A stretch of DNA of 64,000 nucleotides, from contig NZ_CP107913.1 of NCBI RefSeq assembly GCF_036014115.1, positions 9,380,501 through 9,444,500 of the forward strand, given 5' to 3'. Position 1 is the stretch's first letter, and the number at the start of each line of letters is the position of its first letter. The position numbers were made by a program, and so were the translations under genes. A model generated the notes under the pieces. It ran no database searches and had not been told where the DNA came from. It was given only the letters and a program-made list of their open reading frames with translations. The stretch comes from Streptomyces sp. NBC_00448 (GTDB taxonomy: Bacteria > Actinomycetota > Actinomycetes > Streptomycetales > Streptomycetaceae). Positions 16,515 to 25,686 of this stretch are shown one piece after another.

Positions 16515-17729
16515 CTACCGACCGGGCTCGGCGCGCAGGGCCGTGACCAGGTCGCGGGGCAGCCCGTGCGTGTCGTGCAGGTAGGCGTAGTCGTCCTCGC
16601 CGAGCGGCCCGGCGAAGCGGCGCTGGGACAGCACCCGCCGGCCCCGCTCCAGCTGGGAGGCGAACCGCCGCTCCTCGCCGAGCAGCACCTCGCGCACCCC
16701 GGGGCGGTGCTGCGGGCTCTGCCGCGTACCCTGCGGGCGCAGGCCGAAGTGGCGCAGCGCGACCTCGACCGGCTCCGGCGGCAGGTCGCCGAGGGTACGG
16801 TCCGGGTCGTCGCGCCACAGCAGCGTCAGCACCCGGCGGACCAGCCGCCGCAGGACGTACCCGTGCCCGGTGGCGGCCGGCCGTACCCCGTCGGCCACCA
16901 GCACGGCGGCCGAGCGCAGGTGGTCGGCGACGATCCGGTGCGTGGCCAGGTCGCCGGCCCACAGTCCGGGCAGCACCTCGCGCCAGGCGTCGAAGACGTC
17001 CGAGTCGTAGACCGACGGCTTGCCCTGCAGGATCGTCACTAGCCGCTCCAGGCCCATGCCGGTGTCCACGCTGCCACGCGGCAACGGACACAGGGTGCCG
17101 TCGCCCTGGCGCTGCCAGCGCATCGAGACGTGGTTCCAGACCTCCACCCAGCGCGGATCGGTGCCGGGGGTGCCGGCCGGTTCGCCGTCGCCGGTCCAGA
17201 CGAAGATCTCCGAGTCGGGACCGCACGGGCCGGTAGGGCCGTTGGTCCACCAGTTGTCCGGGCCGAGCCGCTCCACCGGCACACCCAGCTCCCCCCAGGC
17301 GCGCTCGGCCCCCGTGTCGGGTCCGAACCCGTCGCCGGGGTGGCCGGTGTCGCCGCCGAAGACGGTGGCGTGCAGCCGGGCGGGCGGGATGCCGTAGCCG
17401 TCGACCAGCAACTCGTGGGCCCAGGCGATGCTGCGGGCGCTGTCGTAGTCGCCCAGGGACCAGGAGCCGAGCATCTGGAAGGCGGTCAGGTGGGTGGCGT
17501 CGCCGACCTCGTCCAGGTCGGTGGTGCGCAGGCAGCGCTGCACGTCGGCGAGGCGCACCCCGGCCGGGTGCGGGCGGCCGGTGAGATACGGGGTGAGCGG
17601 GTGCATGCCCGAGGTGGTGAACAGCACCGGGTCGCCGGGCGGCCGCACCAGCGAGGCACCGGGCAGCACATGGTGGCCGCGGTCGCGGAAGAAGTCGAGG
17701 AAGGTGCGGACGGTCTGCTCGCTGTCCAT
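16515..17729 (-). CDS. stand-alone alanyl-tRNA synthetase-like protein lacking editing and C-Ala domains
   Basis: 404 residues from ATG 17729 (GGAAAGG upstream). It has the class II AlaRS catalytic core: motif 1 region FFRDRGHHVLPGASLV, motif 2 region QRCLRTTDLDEVGDATHLT followed by FQMLGSWSLGDY, motif 3 SVDTGMGLERLVTILQG, then the helical tRNA-recognition part ending about residue 404. Housekeeping AlaRS is roughly 880 residues. The editing domain (HxxxH) and C-Ala domain are missing, so this is a paralogue, not the main enzyme. It may charge tRNA-Ala under stress, resist an AlaRS inhibitor, or supply Ala-AMP or Ala-tRNA to another pathway; none is shown by context. A leader peptide and hairpin precede it (17810-17931), suggesting attenuation. 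Confidence 0.85.
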   Translation of the reverse strand: MDSEQTVRTFLDFFRDRGHHVLPGASLVRPPGDPVLFTTSGMHPLTPYLTGRPHPAGVRLADVQRCLRTTDLDEVGDATHLTAFQMLGSWSLGDYDSARSIAWAHELLVDGYGIPPARLHATVFGGDTGHPGDGFGPDTGAERAWGELGVPVERLGPDNWWTNGPTGPCGPDSEIFVWTGDGEPAGTPGTDPRWVEVWNHVSMRWQRQGDGTLCPLPRGSVDTGMGLERLVTILQGKPSVYDSDVFDAWREVLPGLWAGDLATHRIVADHLRSAAVLVADGVRPAATGHGYVLRRLVRRVLTLLWRDDPDRTLGDLPPEPVEVALRHFGLRPQGTRQSPQHRPGVREVLLGEERRFASQLERGRRVLSQRRFAGPLGEDDYAYLHDTHGLPRDLVTALRAEPGR

Positions 17730-17809
17730 GGCGGGAGCCTTTCCGGGGCGGGCGAGCGGAAAGCGGCCGCCGGAGGGCTGCGAGGAAGAAGGAGCGCGAG
17801 CCACGCGCA

Positions 17810-17836
17810 CCCGGCGGACCGTTTCCGGTCGCCGGG
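17810..17836 (-). terminator. attenuator-like hairpin before the AlaRS-like gene
   Basis: On the minus strand the arms CCCGGCGACC and GGTCCGCCGGG pair with one bulged base around the loop GGAAAC. The hairpin starts 14 bases after the leader peptide stop codon, the usual place for a transcription attenuator. No T-run follows. Confidence 0.6.
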
Positions 17837-17850
17837 GGAGTGGGGTGAGG

Positions 17851-17919
17851 TCAGGCGGCGGCAACCGGCGAGCTGGTCGCTCGCGCGGTCGCGGAGGTAG
17901 TGAGTGGCGTGACCTTCAT
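17851..17919 (-). CDS. putative Ala/Thr-rich leader peptide of the AlaRS-like gene
   Basis: A 22-codon ORF beginning MKVTPLTT and ending SSPVAAA then stop. Six residues are Ala, including three consecutive Ala codons just before the stop, and five are Thr. The ATG is six bases after TACCGT (17931-17926), a good -10 box, so the transcript probably starts at the ATG. The stop is 14 bases before the hairpin at 17836-17810. Ribosome stalling at the Ala run when Ala-tRNA is scarce would be the expected switch. The architecture matches the leader of the ThrRS gene at 41394-41453. Confidence 0.6.
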   Translation of the reverse strand: MKVTPLTTSATARATSSPVAAA

Positions 17920-18070
17920 GCCTCGACGGTAACAGCACCGGCCCGGCCGGTGCCGCCGAATTTCACCGCCATGCACAAACCTGGCATTTACCATCATTCG
18001 CCAACTATGGGACAGTGAAGTGCAGCGTGTGGTTCCAGCGTGTGCACCTCAGCGAGGGGAGCCGAGGACG

Positions 18071-20206
18071 ATGACCGCTCACGGCGCCCTGGACGGCGGC
18101 GACCCCGAGCCGGACAGCCCGTTCGGCCGCTCCACCGCCGTGTTCGCACAGTTCGACGGCCCCGACCACACCCTGCGGGGCGCCAACCCCGCCTTCCACG
18201 ACGTGCTCGGCACCGACGCAGGCGCCCTCGGCCGCCCGCTCGCCGACAGCGTGCCCGAGCTCGCCGACCAGGCCCTGACCGCGCTCCTGGACGAGGTCTA
18301 CCGCACCGGCCGCCCCTACTCCGGCCAGGACATCCTGCTCCGTCTCGACGTCGGCGGCCACCGCCACGAGGCGTACTTCGACCTCACCGTCGAGCCCCGC
18401 CACGCGAGCTCCGGCCAGGTCCGCGGGGTGCGGCTGCTCGGCGTCGACATCACCCCGGTCAAGCACGCCCAGGCGCTCGCCGCCGAGCAGCGCGCGCTGC
18501 TGGAGCAGATCGCCCGGCACGCGCCGGTGCGCGAGGTCCTGGAGGGCATGACCCGGGTCATCGAGGAGCTGTCGCCCGGGGTGATCGCCTCCGTGCTGCT
18601 CGCCGACCCCGACGGCCTGCACCTGCGGCACGGCGCCGCGCCCAGCCTGCCCGACTTCTACAACGAGGCGATCGACGGCCTCGCCACCGGGGAGGGCATG
18701 GGCTCGTGCGGCACCGCCGCGCACCGGCGCCGGCCCGTCGTCGTCACCGAGATCGCCACCGACCCCTCCTGGGAGGGCTACCGCGAGCTGGCCGCCCGCG
18801 CCGGGCTCGCCGCGTGCTGGTCCACCCCGATCATCTCCGCCGGCGGCCAGCTGCTGGGCACCTTCGCGATGTACCACCGCGCCCCGCGCGCCCCGCGGGC
18901 ATCCGACCGCGCGCTCAGTGCCGCCTTCGCCCGGATCGCCGCCCTCGCCGTCGAGCGCCACCGCGCCGAGGAGGCCAGAGCCGTCGCCGAGGCCAAGGAG
19001 AAGGCCGCCCGGGAGGACCTGGCGTTCCTGCTGGAGGCCGGCACCGCGCTCGGCCGCGACCTGGACTACGAACAGACCCTCCAGCACCTCGCCCGGCTGT
19101 GCGTGCCCGACCTCGCCCCGGTGTGCGTGATCGACGCGGTCTCCGACGGGCGGATGCGCAGGGTCGCCGCGCACGCCCAGGAGCCGCGCCAGCAGCAAGT
19201 GCTCGCCGCGTACGTCGACGGCGCCGACCTGCCCGGCGCCCCCGACACCACCAGGATCGCCCGCGGCGCCCCCGACACCCCCGGCCCCTGGGACGCGCTC
19301 GACGTCACCGGCCACGTACGCATCCCGCTGCGCGAGCGCGGCAGCGGCTACGGCACCCTGACCCTGCTCACCACCGGCGACCACCCGCTCGACTGGCGCC
19401 GGGTCGCCCTCGCCGAGGAACTGGCCCACCGCGCCTCCACCGTCGCCCGCAACGCCCGCCAGTACCACGACCGGGCCCGGCTCGCGCACGACCTCCAGGC
19501 CGGCCTGCTGCTGTCCGACATGCCCGAACTGCCCGGCGGCGAACTGGCGGCGTACTACCGTCCGGCCGGCGAGGGCCTCGACATCGGCGGCGACTTCTAC
19601 GACGTGTTCCCGCTGCCCGGCGACCGCTGGGCCTTCATGATCGGCGACGTGTGCGGGCGCGGCGCGCCGGCCGCCACCATCACCGCGCTCGTCCGGCACA
19701 CCGCGCGCGCCGTCGCCCCGCTGCTCGCCGACCCCGTGGCCGTGGCCGGCGCGATCAACACCGCGCTGCTCGAACGGGTCCCCGGCACCGGCGGCGACTT
19801 CGTCACCCTCGTCTACGGCCATCTGCTGCCGCGCGGCGACCGGCTCGACATCGACCTGGTCAGGGCCGGGCACCTCATGCCGGTGCACCACCGGCCCGGC
19901 CGCCTGCCCGCGACCGTCAGCAGCGAGGGGATGCTGCTCGGCGCGTTCGCCGAGGCCGTGCCCGAGGCGGCCACGTTGCGGCTGCACACCGGCGAGTCCC
20001 TGGTGCTGAGCACCGACGGCATCACCGAGTCCCGCGACTCGACCGGGCGGCAGTTCGGCGAGGCCGGCATCACCCGCGCGCTGGCCCGAGGCCGGCCGGT
20101 CGCCGCGCACGAGGTCCTCGGCAGTGTGATCAGCGCTGTCACCCAGCACACCGCCGGCGTCCCCACGGACGACGACCAGGCCCTCCTGGTCCTCACCGCC
20201 CGGTGA
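18071..20206 (+). CDS. PAS-GAF-GAF-SpoIIE/PP2C serine phosphatase
   Basis: 711 residues from ATG 18071 (GAGG upstream). A PAS-like domain spans about residues 20-135, a GAF domain about 150-310 (GEGMGSCGTAAHRRRPVVVTEIATDPSW), and a second GAF-like region about 325-480. The C-terminal SpoIIE phosphatase has GGDFYDVFPLPGDRWAFMIGDVCGRG, and LSTDGITESRD and DDDQALLVL supply the metal-binding acids. Such proteins sense a ligand or redox state and dephosphorylate anti-anti-sigma factors (SpoIIAA/STAS type). No anti-sigma or STAS gene is nearby, so the partner is elsewhere. No membrane segment, so cytoplasmic. Confidence 0.92.
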   Translation: MTAHGALDGGDPEPDSPFGRSTAVFAQFDGPDHTLRGANPAFHDVLGTDAGALGRPLADSVPELADQALTALLDEVYRTGRPYSGQDILLRLDVGGHRHEAYFDLTVEPRHASSGQVRGVRLLGVDITPVKHAQALAAEQRALLEQIARHAPVREVLEGMTRVIEELSPGVIASVLLADPDGLHLRHGAAPSLPDFYNEAIDGLATGEGMGSCGTAAHRRRPVVVTEIATDPSWEGYRELAARAGLAACWSTPIISAGGQLLGTFAMYHRAPRAPRASDRALSAAFARIAALAVERHRAEEARAVAEAKEKAAREDLAFLLEAGTALGRDLDYEQTLQHLARLCVPDLAPVCVIDAVSDGRMRRVAAHAQEPRQQQVLAAYVDGADLPGAPDTTRIARGAPDTPGPWDALDVTGHVRIPLRERGSGYGTLTLLTTGDHPLDWRRVALAEELAHRASTVARNARQYHDRARLAHDLQAGLLLSDMPELPGGELAAYYRPAGEGLDIGGDFYDVFPLPGDRWAFMIGDVCGRGAPAATITALVRHTARAVAPLLADPVAVAGAINTALLERVPGTGGDFVTLVYGHLLPRGDRLDIDLVRAGHLMPVHHRPGRLPATVSSEGMLLGAFAEAVPEAATLRLHTGESLVLSTDGITESRDSTGRQFGEAGITRALARGRPVAAHEVLGSVISAVTQHTAGVPTDDDQALLVLTAR

Positions 20207-20367
20207 CATTGGCGCCCCTGAACGGTCAGGGCGGTGCCCGGGAGGGGGCCGGGGCGGGCCCGAGCGACGGCCGGAGACGGCTCGGAACCGTTTCCCGGAG
20301 GAACGGGAAGGCCGTATCGACGCTGCTCGGACGAGAAGTGTGCGGGCCCCGGAGTTAGGTTGGTGAC

Positions 20368-21525
20368 ATGGAGTCGAGCGGCGCCGGCAGGCAGCCGGTC
20401 GGTGGGCGGGCCTTCCGGTCCCCACCGATCCGCCTCGCCCTCGCGCTGGCTGCGCTGGCCCTCCTGCTCGGCGTCGACCTCGCCGGTGGCCGCTCCATCC
20501 GCATCGGCGGCCTGATGGTCGCCGTGCCGGCGCTCTCCGCGGTGTTCCTCGGCCCGATCGCGGTGCTGGTGCTCGCCACCCTCACTCTCGGCGCGATCAC
20601 CTGGGCCGCCGCGGACAACGGCGCTCTCGACCCCACCAACTTCCCGGTGGTGATGGTGACCGCCGTCCTGGTCGGCGTCGCCTCCGTGCTCGCCGCCCGG
20701 ACCCGCCAGCGCCGCGAGCACCAGCTGGCCCAGGCCAGAAAGGTCGCGGAGGTCAGCCAGCGGGCCGTGCTGCGCCCGCTGCCGGACCGGCTCGGCCCGG
20801 TGACGATCTCCTCGATGTACCTCGCCGCCGACGAGGAGGCGGCGATCGGCGGCGACCTGTACGCGGCAGGGGTGAGCGACCGCGGCGGCACCCGGGTGCT
20901 CGTCGGCGACGTGCAGGGCAAGGGCCTGGCCGCCGTCGAGGTCGCGGGCCTGCTGCTGAGCGCGTTCCGCCGGTCGGTACGCGCCCGCGTCTCGCTGCCG
21001 GCGCTGCCCGGCTTCCTCGACCGGGGGCTGCGCGCCGACCTGATCGACCTGGAGGACGACGCCGACCTGTGCGCACCGGACACCCGGCCGCACGTGCCCG
21101 GCGAGTCCGACTACCTGGAGCGGTTCGTCACCGCGGTCGTCGTCGACATCGCCGCGGACGGCTCCGGCGTGCGGATCGCGAACTGCGGGCACCCGCCGCC
21201 GCTGCTCATCCGCAGCGACACCGTGCACCAGCTCTTCCCCGAGTTGCCCGACCTGCCGCTCGGGCTCGGCGACCTGGCCCGGCCCGACCAGCACATCGAC
21301 ACCCACGACCTGGCGCTCGGCGACATCCTGCTGCTCTACACCGACGGCGTCATCGAGGCCCGCGACGCCGGCGGCGCCTTCTACCCGCTCGCGGACCGCC
21401 TGGCCGACTGGACCCGCGACACCCCCGAGGCGCTGCTGGAGGACATCCGCGCCGACCTGCTGCGGTACTCCGCGTCCGGGCTCGGCGACGACATCGCGAT
21501 GGTCGCGCTCCAGCGGGTGACGTAG
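20368..21525 (+). CDS. membrane-anchored SpoIIE/PP2C phosphatase
   Basis: 385 residues. Three hydrophobic segments within residues 20-110 anchor the protein. The rest is a SpoIIE domain with AAIGGDLYAAGVSDRGGTRVLVGDVQGKGL, NCGHPPPLLI, LLLYTDGVIEARD and LGDDIAMVAL. ATG 20368 is six bases after TAGGTT (20356-20361), so a leaderless transcript is likely even though it follows another phosphatase gene in the same direction. Its layout is close to that of the gene at 23877, suggesting duplication. Probably acts on an anti-anti-sigma factor. Confidence 0.9.
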   Translation: MESSGAGRQPVGGRAFRSPPIRLALALAALALLLGVDLAGGRSIRIGGLMVAVPALSAVFLGPIAVLVLATLTLGAITWAAADNGALDPTNFPVVMVTAVLVGVASVLAARTRQRREHQLAQARKVAEVSQRAVLRPLPDRLGPVTISSMYLAADEEAAIGGDLYAAGVSDRGGTRVLVGDVQGKGLAAVEVAGLLLSAFRRSVRARVSLPALPGFLDRGLRADLIDLEDDADLCAPDTRPHVPGESDYLERFVTAVVVDIAADGSGVRIANCGHPPPLLIRSDTVHQLFPELPDLPLGLGDLARPDQHIDTHDLALGDILLLYTDGVIEARDAGGAFYPLADRLADWTRDTPEALLEDIRADLLRYSASGLGDDIAMVALQRVT

Positions 21526-21669
21526 CGCCGCCGCGAGCCCGGCCGCTGTGCCCGGCGGCACGGCGATCAGCGGGAACGCCCTGCCAGGCGTCAACACTCC
21601 TGCCGGGCGGCCCCTGTTGACGGTCTTGGCCGGCACCGGACCGCGTGCGGCGCGTGCCCTTCGGGCGGG

Positions 21670-22545
21670 TTACGCCCCCGCACCTCCGCCGGCACTTCCG
21701 CCCGCGCCGCCGGACCGCTCGGTCGGGTGCGGCCAGGGCTCGTGCGGGGGCGCGGTGCCGAGCCGGCCGGGTTCGGGCTCCGGGTGCGGCTCGGGGTCGG
21801 GGCGCGGGGGCGGCGGGAGGAGTTCGCGGACCAGGAGCGTCGCGCCCGCCACCGCGCCGGGCATCAGGACCACCGCGACGAACGGCACCAGGAAGACCAC
21901 CGCCAGCGGCACCCCGAAGCCGAGCACCAGCGGCAGACGGCGCCGCAGCAGGCGCGTGCGCGCGGTGAGATCGACATCGCGCCGCTCGCACGCCACCGTG
22001 CACAGCTCCAGGGCGAGGAAGAAGCCGGACACGCAGAAACCGACCGCGGGCACCGCCGTCTGCCCGGCCACCGGGATGAACCCGGCCGCGAACAGCACGA
22101 CCCCGAAGGCCACCGCCCACAGCAGCACCCGGACACCGTCGCGCACGGCGACCCACACCTCGCGCCACAGCGGCCGCTCGGGGGCTTCGGGGCAGTCGCC
22201 CTCGCTCCGCTCCACGCGCGCCGACAGCGCCTCGTAGAAGGGGTCGCCGACCAGCAGCGTCACCGCGGTGAAGGAGATCACCGACAGCAGCAGGCCGCCC
22301 CCGAAGAGCATCGCGGTCAGCACACCGCGGAACGCGCCGGACCACGGCGACGCCCAGTGGTCGGCGAACGGCGTCGCCCAGTCCACCAGGTCCCCGGCCC
22401 ACAGCACGAGCGCGACCAGCGCGACGACGTATCCGACCAGCGTGATCAGCGCCGGGATCATGCCGAACCGCCAGTCACGGCGGTGCCGCAGCACCCAGCG
22501 CTGGCCGTCGACGAGCAGCCGTACGCCCTTGATCACGTCACCCAT
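21670..22545 (-). CDS. EI24-domain (CysZ-like) integral membrane protein
   Basis: 291 residues beginning MGDVIKGVRLLVDGQRWVLRHRRDW, the usual start of actinobacterial EI24 proteins. About four to five hydrophobic segments follow, with the family stretch GDPFYEALSARVER between TM2 and TM3. The C-terminus is Pro/Glu-rich and disordered. EI24/CysZ relatives move sulfate in enterobacteria; function in actinobacteria is unproven. It lies 69 bp downstream of the alcohol dehydrogenase gene on the same strand and may be co-transcribed. Confidence 0.85.
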   Translation of the reverse strand: MGDVIKGVRLLVDGQRWVLRHRRDWRFGMIPALITLVGYVVALVALVLWAGDLVDWATPFADHWASPWSGAFRGVLTAMLFGGGLLLSVISFTAVTLLVGDPFYEALSARVERSEGDCPEAPERPLWREVWVAVRDGVRVLLWAVAFGVVLFAAGFIPVAGQTAVPAVGFCVSGFFLALELCTVACERRDVDLTARTRLLRRRLPLVLGFGVPLAVVFLVPFVAVVLMPGAVAGATLLVRELLPPPPRPDPEPHPEPEPGRLGTAPPHEPWPHPTERSGGAGGSAGGGAGA

Positions 22546-22614
22546 GCGGGGGATCGTACGGTACCGGCACGCCGTGCGGGGCAAGGGAATCGGGCCCGCG
22601 GCGCCGGTCCGGGT

Positions 22615-23685
22615 TCAGCCGGTGGCGCCGTCGCCGGTTCCCTCGGGGAGGATCACCGTCATGCCCGTGGGCGACCCGTCGCTCATCGCCGCCAGCGCCC
22701 CGGGCGCCTCCGGCAGACCGATCTGCGAGCGGACCAGCAGGTCGGGCCGCAGCACCCCCGCCGACACCTGCCGCAGCAGCTCCGGGTAGGCGTGCGCGGC
22801 CATCCCGTGGCTGCCCAGCAACTCCAGCTCCAAGGCGAGCACCCGGCCCATCGGCACCTCGACGGCGCCCGCCGCCAGCAGTCCCACCTGCACATGGCGG
22901 CCGCGGGCCCGCAGCCCGGCCACCGAGGCGGCACACGTCACCGCGGAACCGAGCGCGTCCAGCGACACGTGCGCGCCGCCGCCGGTCACCTCCCGGACCG
23001 CGGCGGCGGTGGCGTCCGCGGTCGGCTCGGGCGCCAGGCACACCGCCGCACCGATCGACCCGGCCAGCCACAGCGCCTCCGGCGACGGGTCGACCGCCAC
23101 CACCCGGGCCCCGCCCGCCACCGCGACCATCACCGCGGACAGCCCCAACCCGCCGCAGCCGTGCACGGCCACCCACTCGCCCTGCCGCACCCGGCCCTGC
23201 GCCACCACCGCCCGGTACGCGGTCGCGAACCGGCAGCCGAGCGCCGCCGCGGTGGTGTACGGCAACCCCTCCGGCAACTCCACGAGGTTCACCTCGGCGC
23301 GCCGCACCACCACCAGGTCCGCGTACGAGCCCCAGTAGGTGAAGCCGGGCTGCTCCTGCCGCTCGCACACCTGCTGGTCGCCGCGCGCGCAGGCCGCGCA
23401 CCGGCCGCACGCGTGGACGAACGGCGCCGTCACCCGCGCCCCCGCGCGCACGCCCCGCACCCCGGCGCCGACCGCGACCACCTCGCCGGCGAACTCGTGG
23501 CCCGGCACGTGCGGCAGCGTCACCGAGTCGTCGTGGCCCTGCCACGCGTGCCAGTCGCTGCGGCACAGCCCCGTCGCCGCCACGCGCACCACCGCACCGC
23601 CCGGCGGCGGTTCGGGGTCGGCCACCTCCCGGACCTCGGCGAGCCGCCCGAACTCCTCGAACACCACAGCCCGCACGGGCCGCAC
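22615..23685 (-). CDS. zinc-dependent alcohol dehydrogenase (MDR family)
   Basis: About 356 residues; GTG 23685 is placed behind GAGAGG, with GTG 23676 as alternative. The catalytic zinc Cys is in ATGLCRSDWH and the His/Glu in PGHEFAGEV. The structural zinc loop is HACGRCAACARGDQQVC. The NAD(P) site is GCGGLGLSAVMVA followed by VVAVDPSPEA. Full-length tetrameric MDR alcohol dehydrogenase with all ligands intact. Substrate not evident; neighbours do not form a pathway. Confidence 0.92.
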   Translation of the reverse strand: MRPVRAVVFEEFGRLAEVREVADPEPPPGGAVVRVAATGLCRSDWHAWQGHDDSVTLPHVPGHEFAGEVVAVGAGVRGVRAGARVTAPFVHACGRCAACARGDQQVCERQEQPGFTYWGSYADLVVVRRAEVNLVELPEGLPYTTAAALGCRFATAYRAVVAQGRVRQGEWVAVHGCGGLGLSAVMVAVAGGARVVAVDPSPEALWLAGSIGAAVCLAPEPTADATAAAVREVTGGGAHVSLDALGSAVTCAASVAGLRARGRHVQVGLLAAGAVEVPMGRVLALELELLGSHGMAAHAYPELLRQVSAGVLRPDLLVRSQIGLPEAPGALAAMSDGSPTGMTVILPEGTGDGATG

Positions 23686-23863
23686 CGCCTTCCTCTCCCG
23701 CCGCCCCGTCGCGGGCGGTCCGGCCGCCAGCATCCCAGCCGGCCGCGCCGGGACCGCGCCGACCCGGCGGTACGGCGCGGCACGGGCGCGGCGTGCCACG
23801 GGGCCGGGCGGCACCACCGACCGTCCGGCGCCGTACTACCGTAGGAAAGGACGAACATGGCGA

Positions 23864-23880
23864 TACGCTCGCCTACGTGA
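23864..23880 (+). promoter_or_regulatory. probable -10 box and mini-ORF end before a leaderless start
   Basis: TACGCT (23864-23869) lies seven bases before the GTG at 23877, fitting a leaderless start. Independently, a good ribosome site AGGAAAGGA (23843-23851) precedes a seven-codon ORF (ATG 23857, peptide MAIRSPT) whose stop overlaps the same GTG (GTGA). The two layouts allow either leaderless or coupled translation. Confidence 0.5.
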
Positions 23881-25070
23881 CGATCCCTCACCGAAGCCGC
23901 CGCTCCCGGGCGCCCGGCAGCCGGCGGCGCGGCCTCGCCCAGTGGTCGCCGCTGCTGCTGACCGTCGTCATCGGGGCGCTCGCGGTGGCCACGCCGAAGG
24001 ACTTCGCGGTGAGCCGGCTGCTGCCCGCCGCGCCCGCGCTGGCCGCGTCGATGTGGTCGGTCACCGCCACCGTGCTGCTCGGCGTGCTGACGCTGGCCGC
24101 GATGTTCGCCATCCAACTCGCCTTCGACGAGCCCGCGACCGCCTTCACCGCGGTCGCGCTCGCCGCCGTCACCGCCGCCGCCGCGTACGCCGCCCATGTG
24201 CGGTTGCAGCGGGAGCGCACGCTGACCCAGGTCCGCTCGGTCGCCGACGCGGCCCAGGCCGTGGTGCTGCGGCCGGTGCCGCGCCTGCTCGGCGGCGTCG
24301 GCATCGAGACGCTGTACCTGGCCGCCGCCGAGGAGGCCCGGATCGGCGGGGACTTCTTCGCGGCCGTCGACAGCCCGCACGGCGTACGGGTCCTGCTCGG
24401 CGACGTGCGCGGCAAGGGCCTGTCGGCGGTCGGGGTGGCCAGCGCCATCGCCAACGGCTTCCGCGAGGCCGCCTACGACGAACCCGACCTGGCCCGGCTC
24501 GCCCGCCGGCTGGAGAAGAGCGTCAACCGCTACAACGACACCAGCACCTCGCCGGACGCGGGCGAGGGGTTCGCCACCGCGATCTTCGCCGAGGTCCGGC
24601 CGGCCCGGCGCGAGGTCACGCTGCTCAACTGCGGCCATCCGTCACCGTTGTTGCTGAGCGGGGGCAGTGGCGGCAGCGGCGCCGGCGGCTCCGGGAGCCC
24701 GGGCGGGGGCCGCACCCGCGTGCTCGACCCGTCGGCGCCGTCCCCGCCGCTGAACATGGCCGCGCTGATCGGCGGGGAGTACACCCTCGACACCGTCGCG
24801 CTCGCCCCCGGCGACCGGCTGCTGTTCTACACCGACGGCGTCACCGAGACCCGTGACCGCGACGGCCGGTTCTTCCCGCTGCCCGAGTGGATCGCCCAGC
24901 AGACCGCGGTGTCCCCGCCGCACCTGCTCGCCCTGCTGCACCAGCAGCTCCTGAGCTTCAGCGAGGGCGCGCTCGACGACGACATCGCCGCCCTGGTGGT
25001 GCGGTGCGACGGCGCCACCGACCACCGGGCCGCGGCGCCGTCCGGTGCGTCGCCGGCCCTCGACCGCTGA
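23877..25070 (+). CDS. membrane-anchored SpoIIE/PP2C phosphatase, second copy
   Basis: 397 residues from GTG 23877, the only sensible in-frame start. A basic N-terminus is followed by two or three hydrophobic segments (residues about 20-105), then the SpoIIE catalytic domain: EEARIGGDFFAAVDSPHGVRVLLGDVRGKGL, LNCGHPSPLLL, LLFYTDGVTETRDRDGRFFPL and LDDDIAALVV. A Gly/Ser-rich insert (about residues 260-285) is absent from the relative at 20368. Signalling target not nearby. Confidence 0.9.
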   Translation: MTIPHRSRRSRAPGSRRRGLAQWSPLLLTVVIGALAVATPKDFAVSRLLPAAPALAASMWSVTATVLLGVLTLAAMFAIQLAFDEPATAFTAVALAAVTAAAAYAAHVRLQRERTLTQVRSVADAAQAVVLRPVPRLLGGVGIETLYLAAAEEARIGGDFFAAVDSPHGVRVLLGDVRGKGLSAVGVASAIANGFREAAYDEPDLARLARRLEKSVNRYNDTSTSPDAGEGFATAIFAEVRPARREVTLLNCGHPSPLLLSGGSGGSGAGGSGSPGGGRTRVLDPSAPSPPLNMAALIGGEYTLDTVALAPGDRLLFYTDGVTETRDRDGRFFPLPEWIAQQTAVSPPHLLALLHQQLLSFSEGALDDDIAALVVRCDGATDHRAAAPSGASPALDR

Positions 25071-25155
25071 AATCCGGCGGCGGCGCCGCCCAACCCTGTG
25101 CGAGGATCGCCCCTTTGACGTGGCGACGGCGCAACGCACGGGCGGAGGACGGACG

Positions 25156-25686
25156 ATGACGGTGGCGGGATCGGCGGCGCGGGCGGACGACGGGCGCGGA
25201 AGCGGGGACGAGCCGGAGCGGCAGGTGCAGCGCAGGCTGCGGGTGGCCGCGTACGGGGTGTGCGTGCGCGACGAGCAGCTCCTGCTGTCGCACGTGGTCG
25301 CGTTCGGACCGTACCCGGCGGGCTGGACGATGCCGGGCGGCGGCCTCGAACACGGCGAGGACCCGCTCGACGCGGTCGTCCGCGAGGTCGAGGAGGAGAC
25401 CGGCTACCAGGTCGTCGTCGACCGGCTGCTCGGCATCGACTCCTTCCACCGCAGCCGCGTCCTCGACTCGGGAGTCGTCGACGACTTCCAGGGGATGCGG
25501 ATCATCTACCGCGTCCACGTCATCGGCGGCGAGCTGCGGGACGAGGTGGGCGGCTCCACCGACCGCGCCGCCTGGGTGCCGCTCGCGGACGTGCCCGCCC
25601 TGGACACGGTCGAGCCGGTCGGCGTGGCCCTGCGGCTGCACCGCGAGCAGCCCCCCGCCGGCCGGCTCACCCCGCAGGACCTCTGA
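25156..25686 (+). CDS. Nudix hydrolase
   Basis: 176 residues; ATG 25156 has GGAGGA upstream, whereas earlier in-frame codons lack a ribosome site. The full Nudix box is present: GGGLEHGEDPLDAVVREVEEETGY fits Gx5Ex7REUxEExGU. The N-terminal 30 residues are variable. MutT-like proteins of this size cleave nucleoside diphosphates linked to another group; the substrate is not predictable. Confidence 0.93.
   Translation: MTVAGSAARADDGRGSGDEPERQVQRRLRVAAYGVCVRDEQLLLSHVVAFGPYPAGWTMPGGGLEHGEDPLDAVVREVEEETGYQVVVDRLLGIDSFHRSRVLDSGVVDDFQGMRIIYRVHVIGGELRDEVGGSTDRAAWVPLADVPALDTVEPVGVALRLHREQPPAGRLTPQDL

Noticed and set aside
17730..17931. T-box or other riboswitch before the AlaRS-like gene
   Set aside because: No T-box sequence or specifier loop is seen; the short Ala-rich ORF plus hairpin explains the region better.
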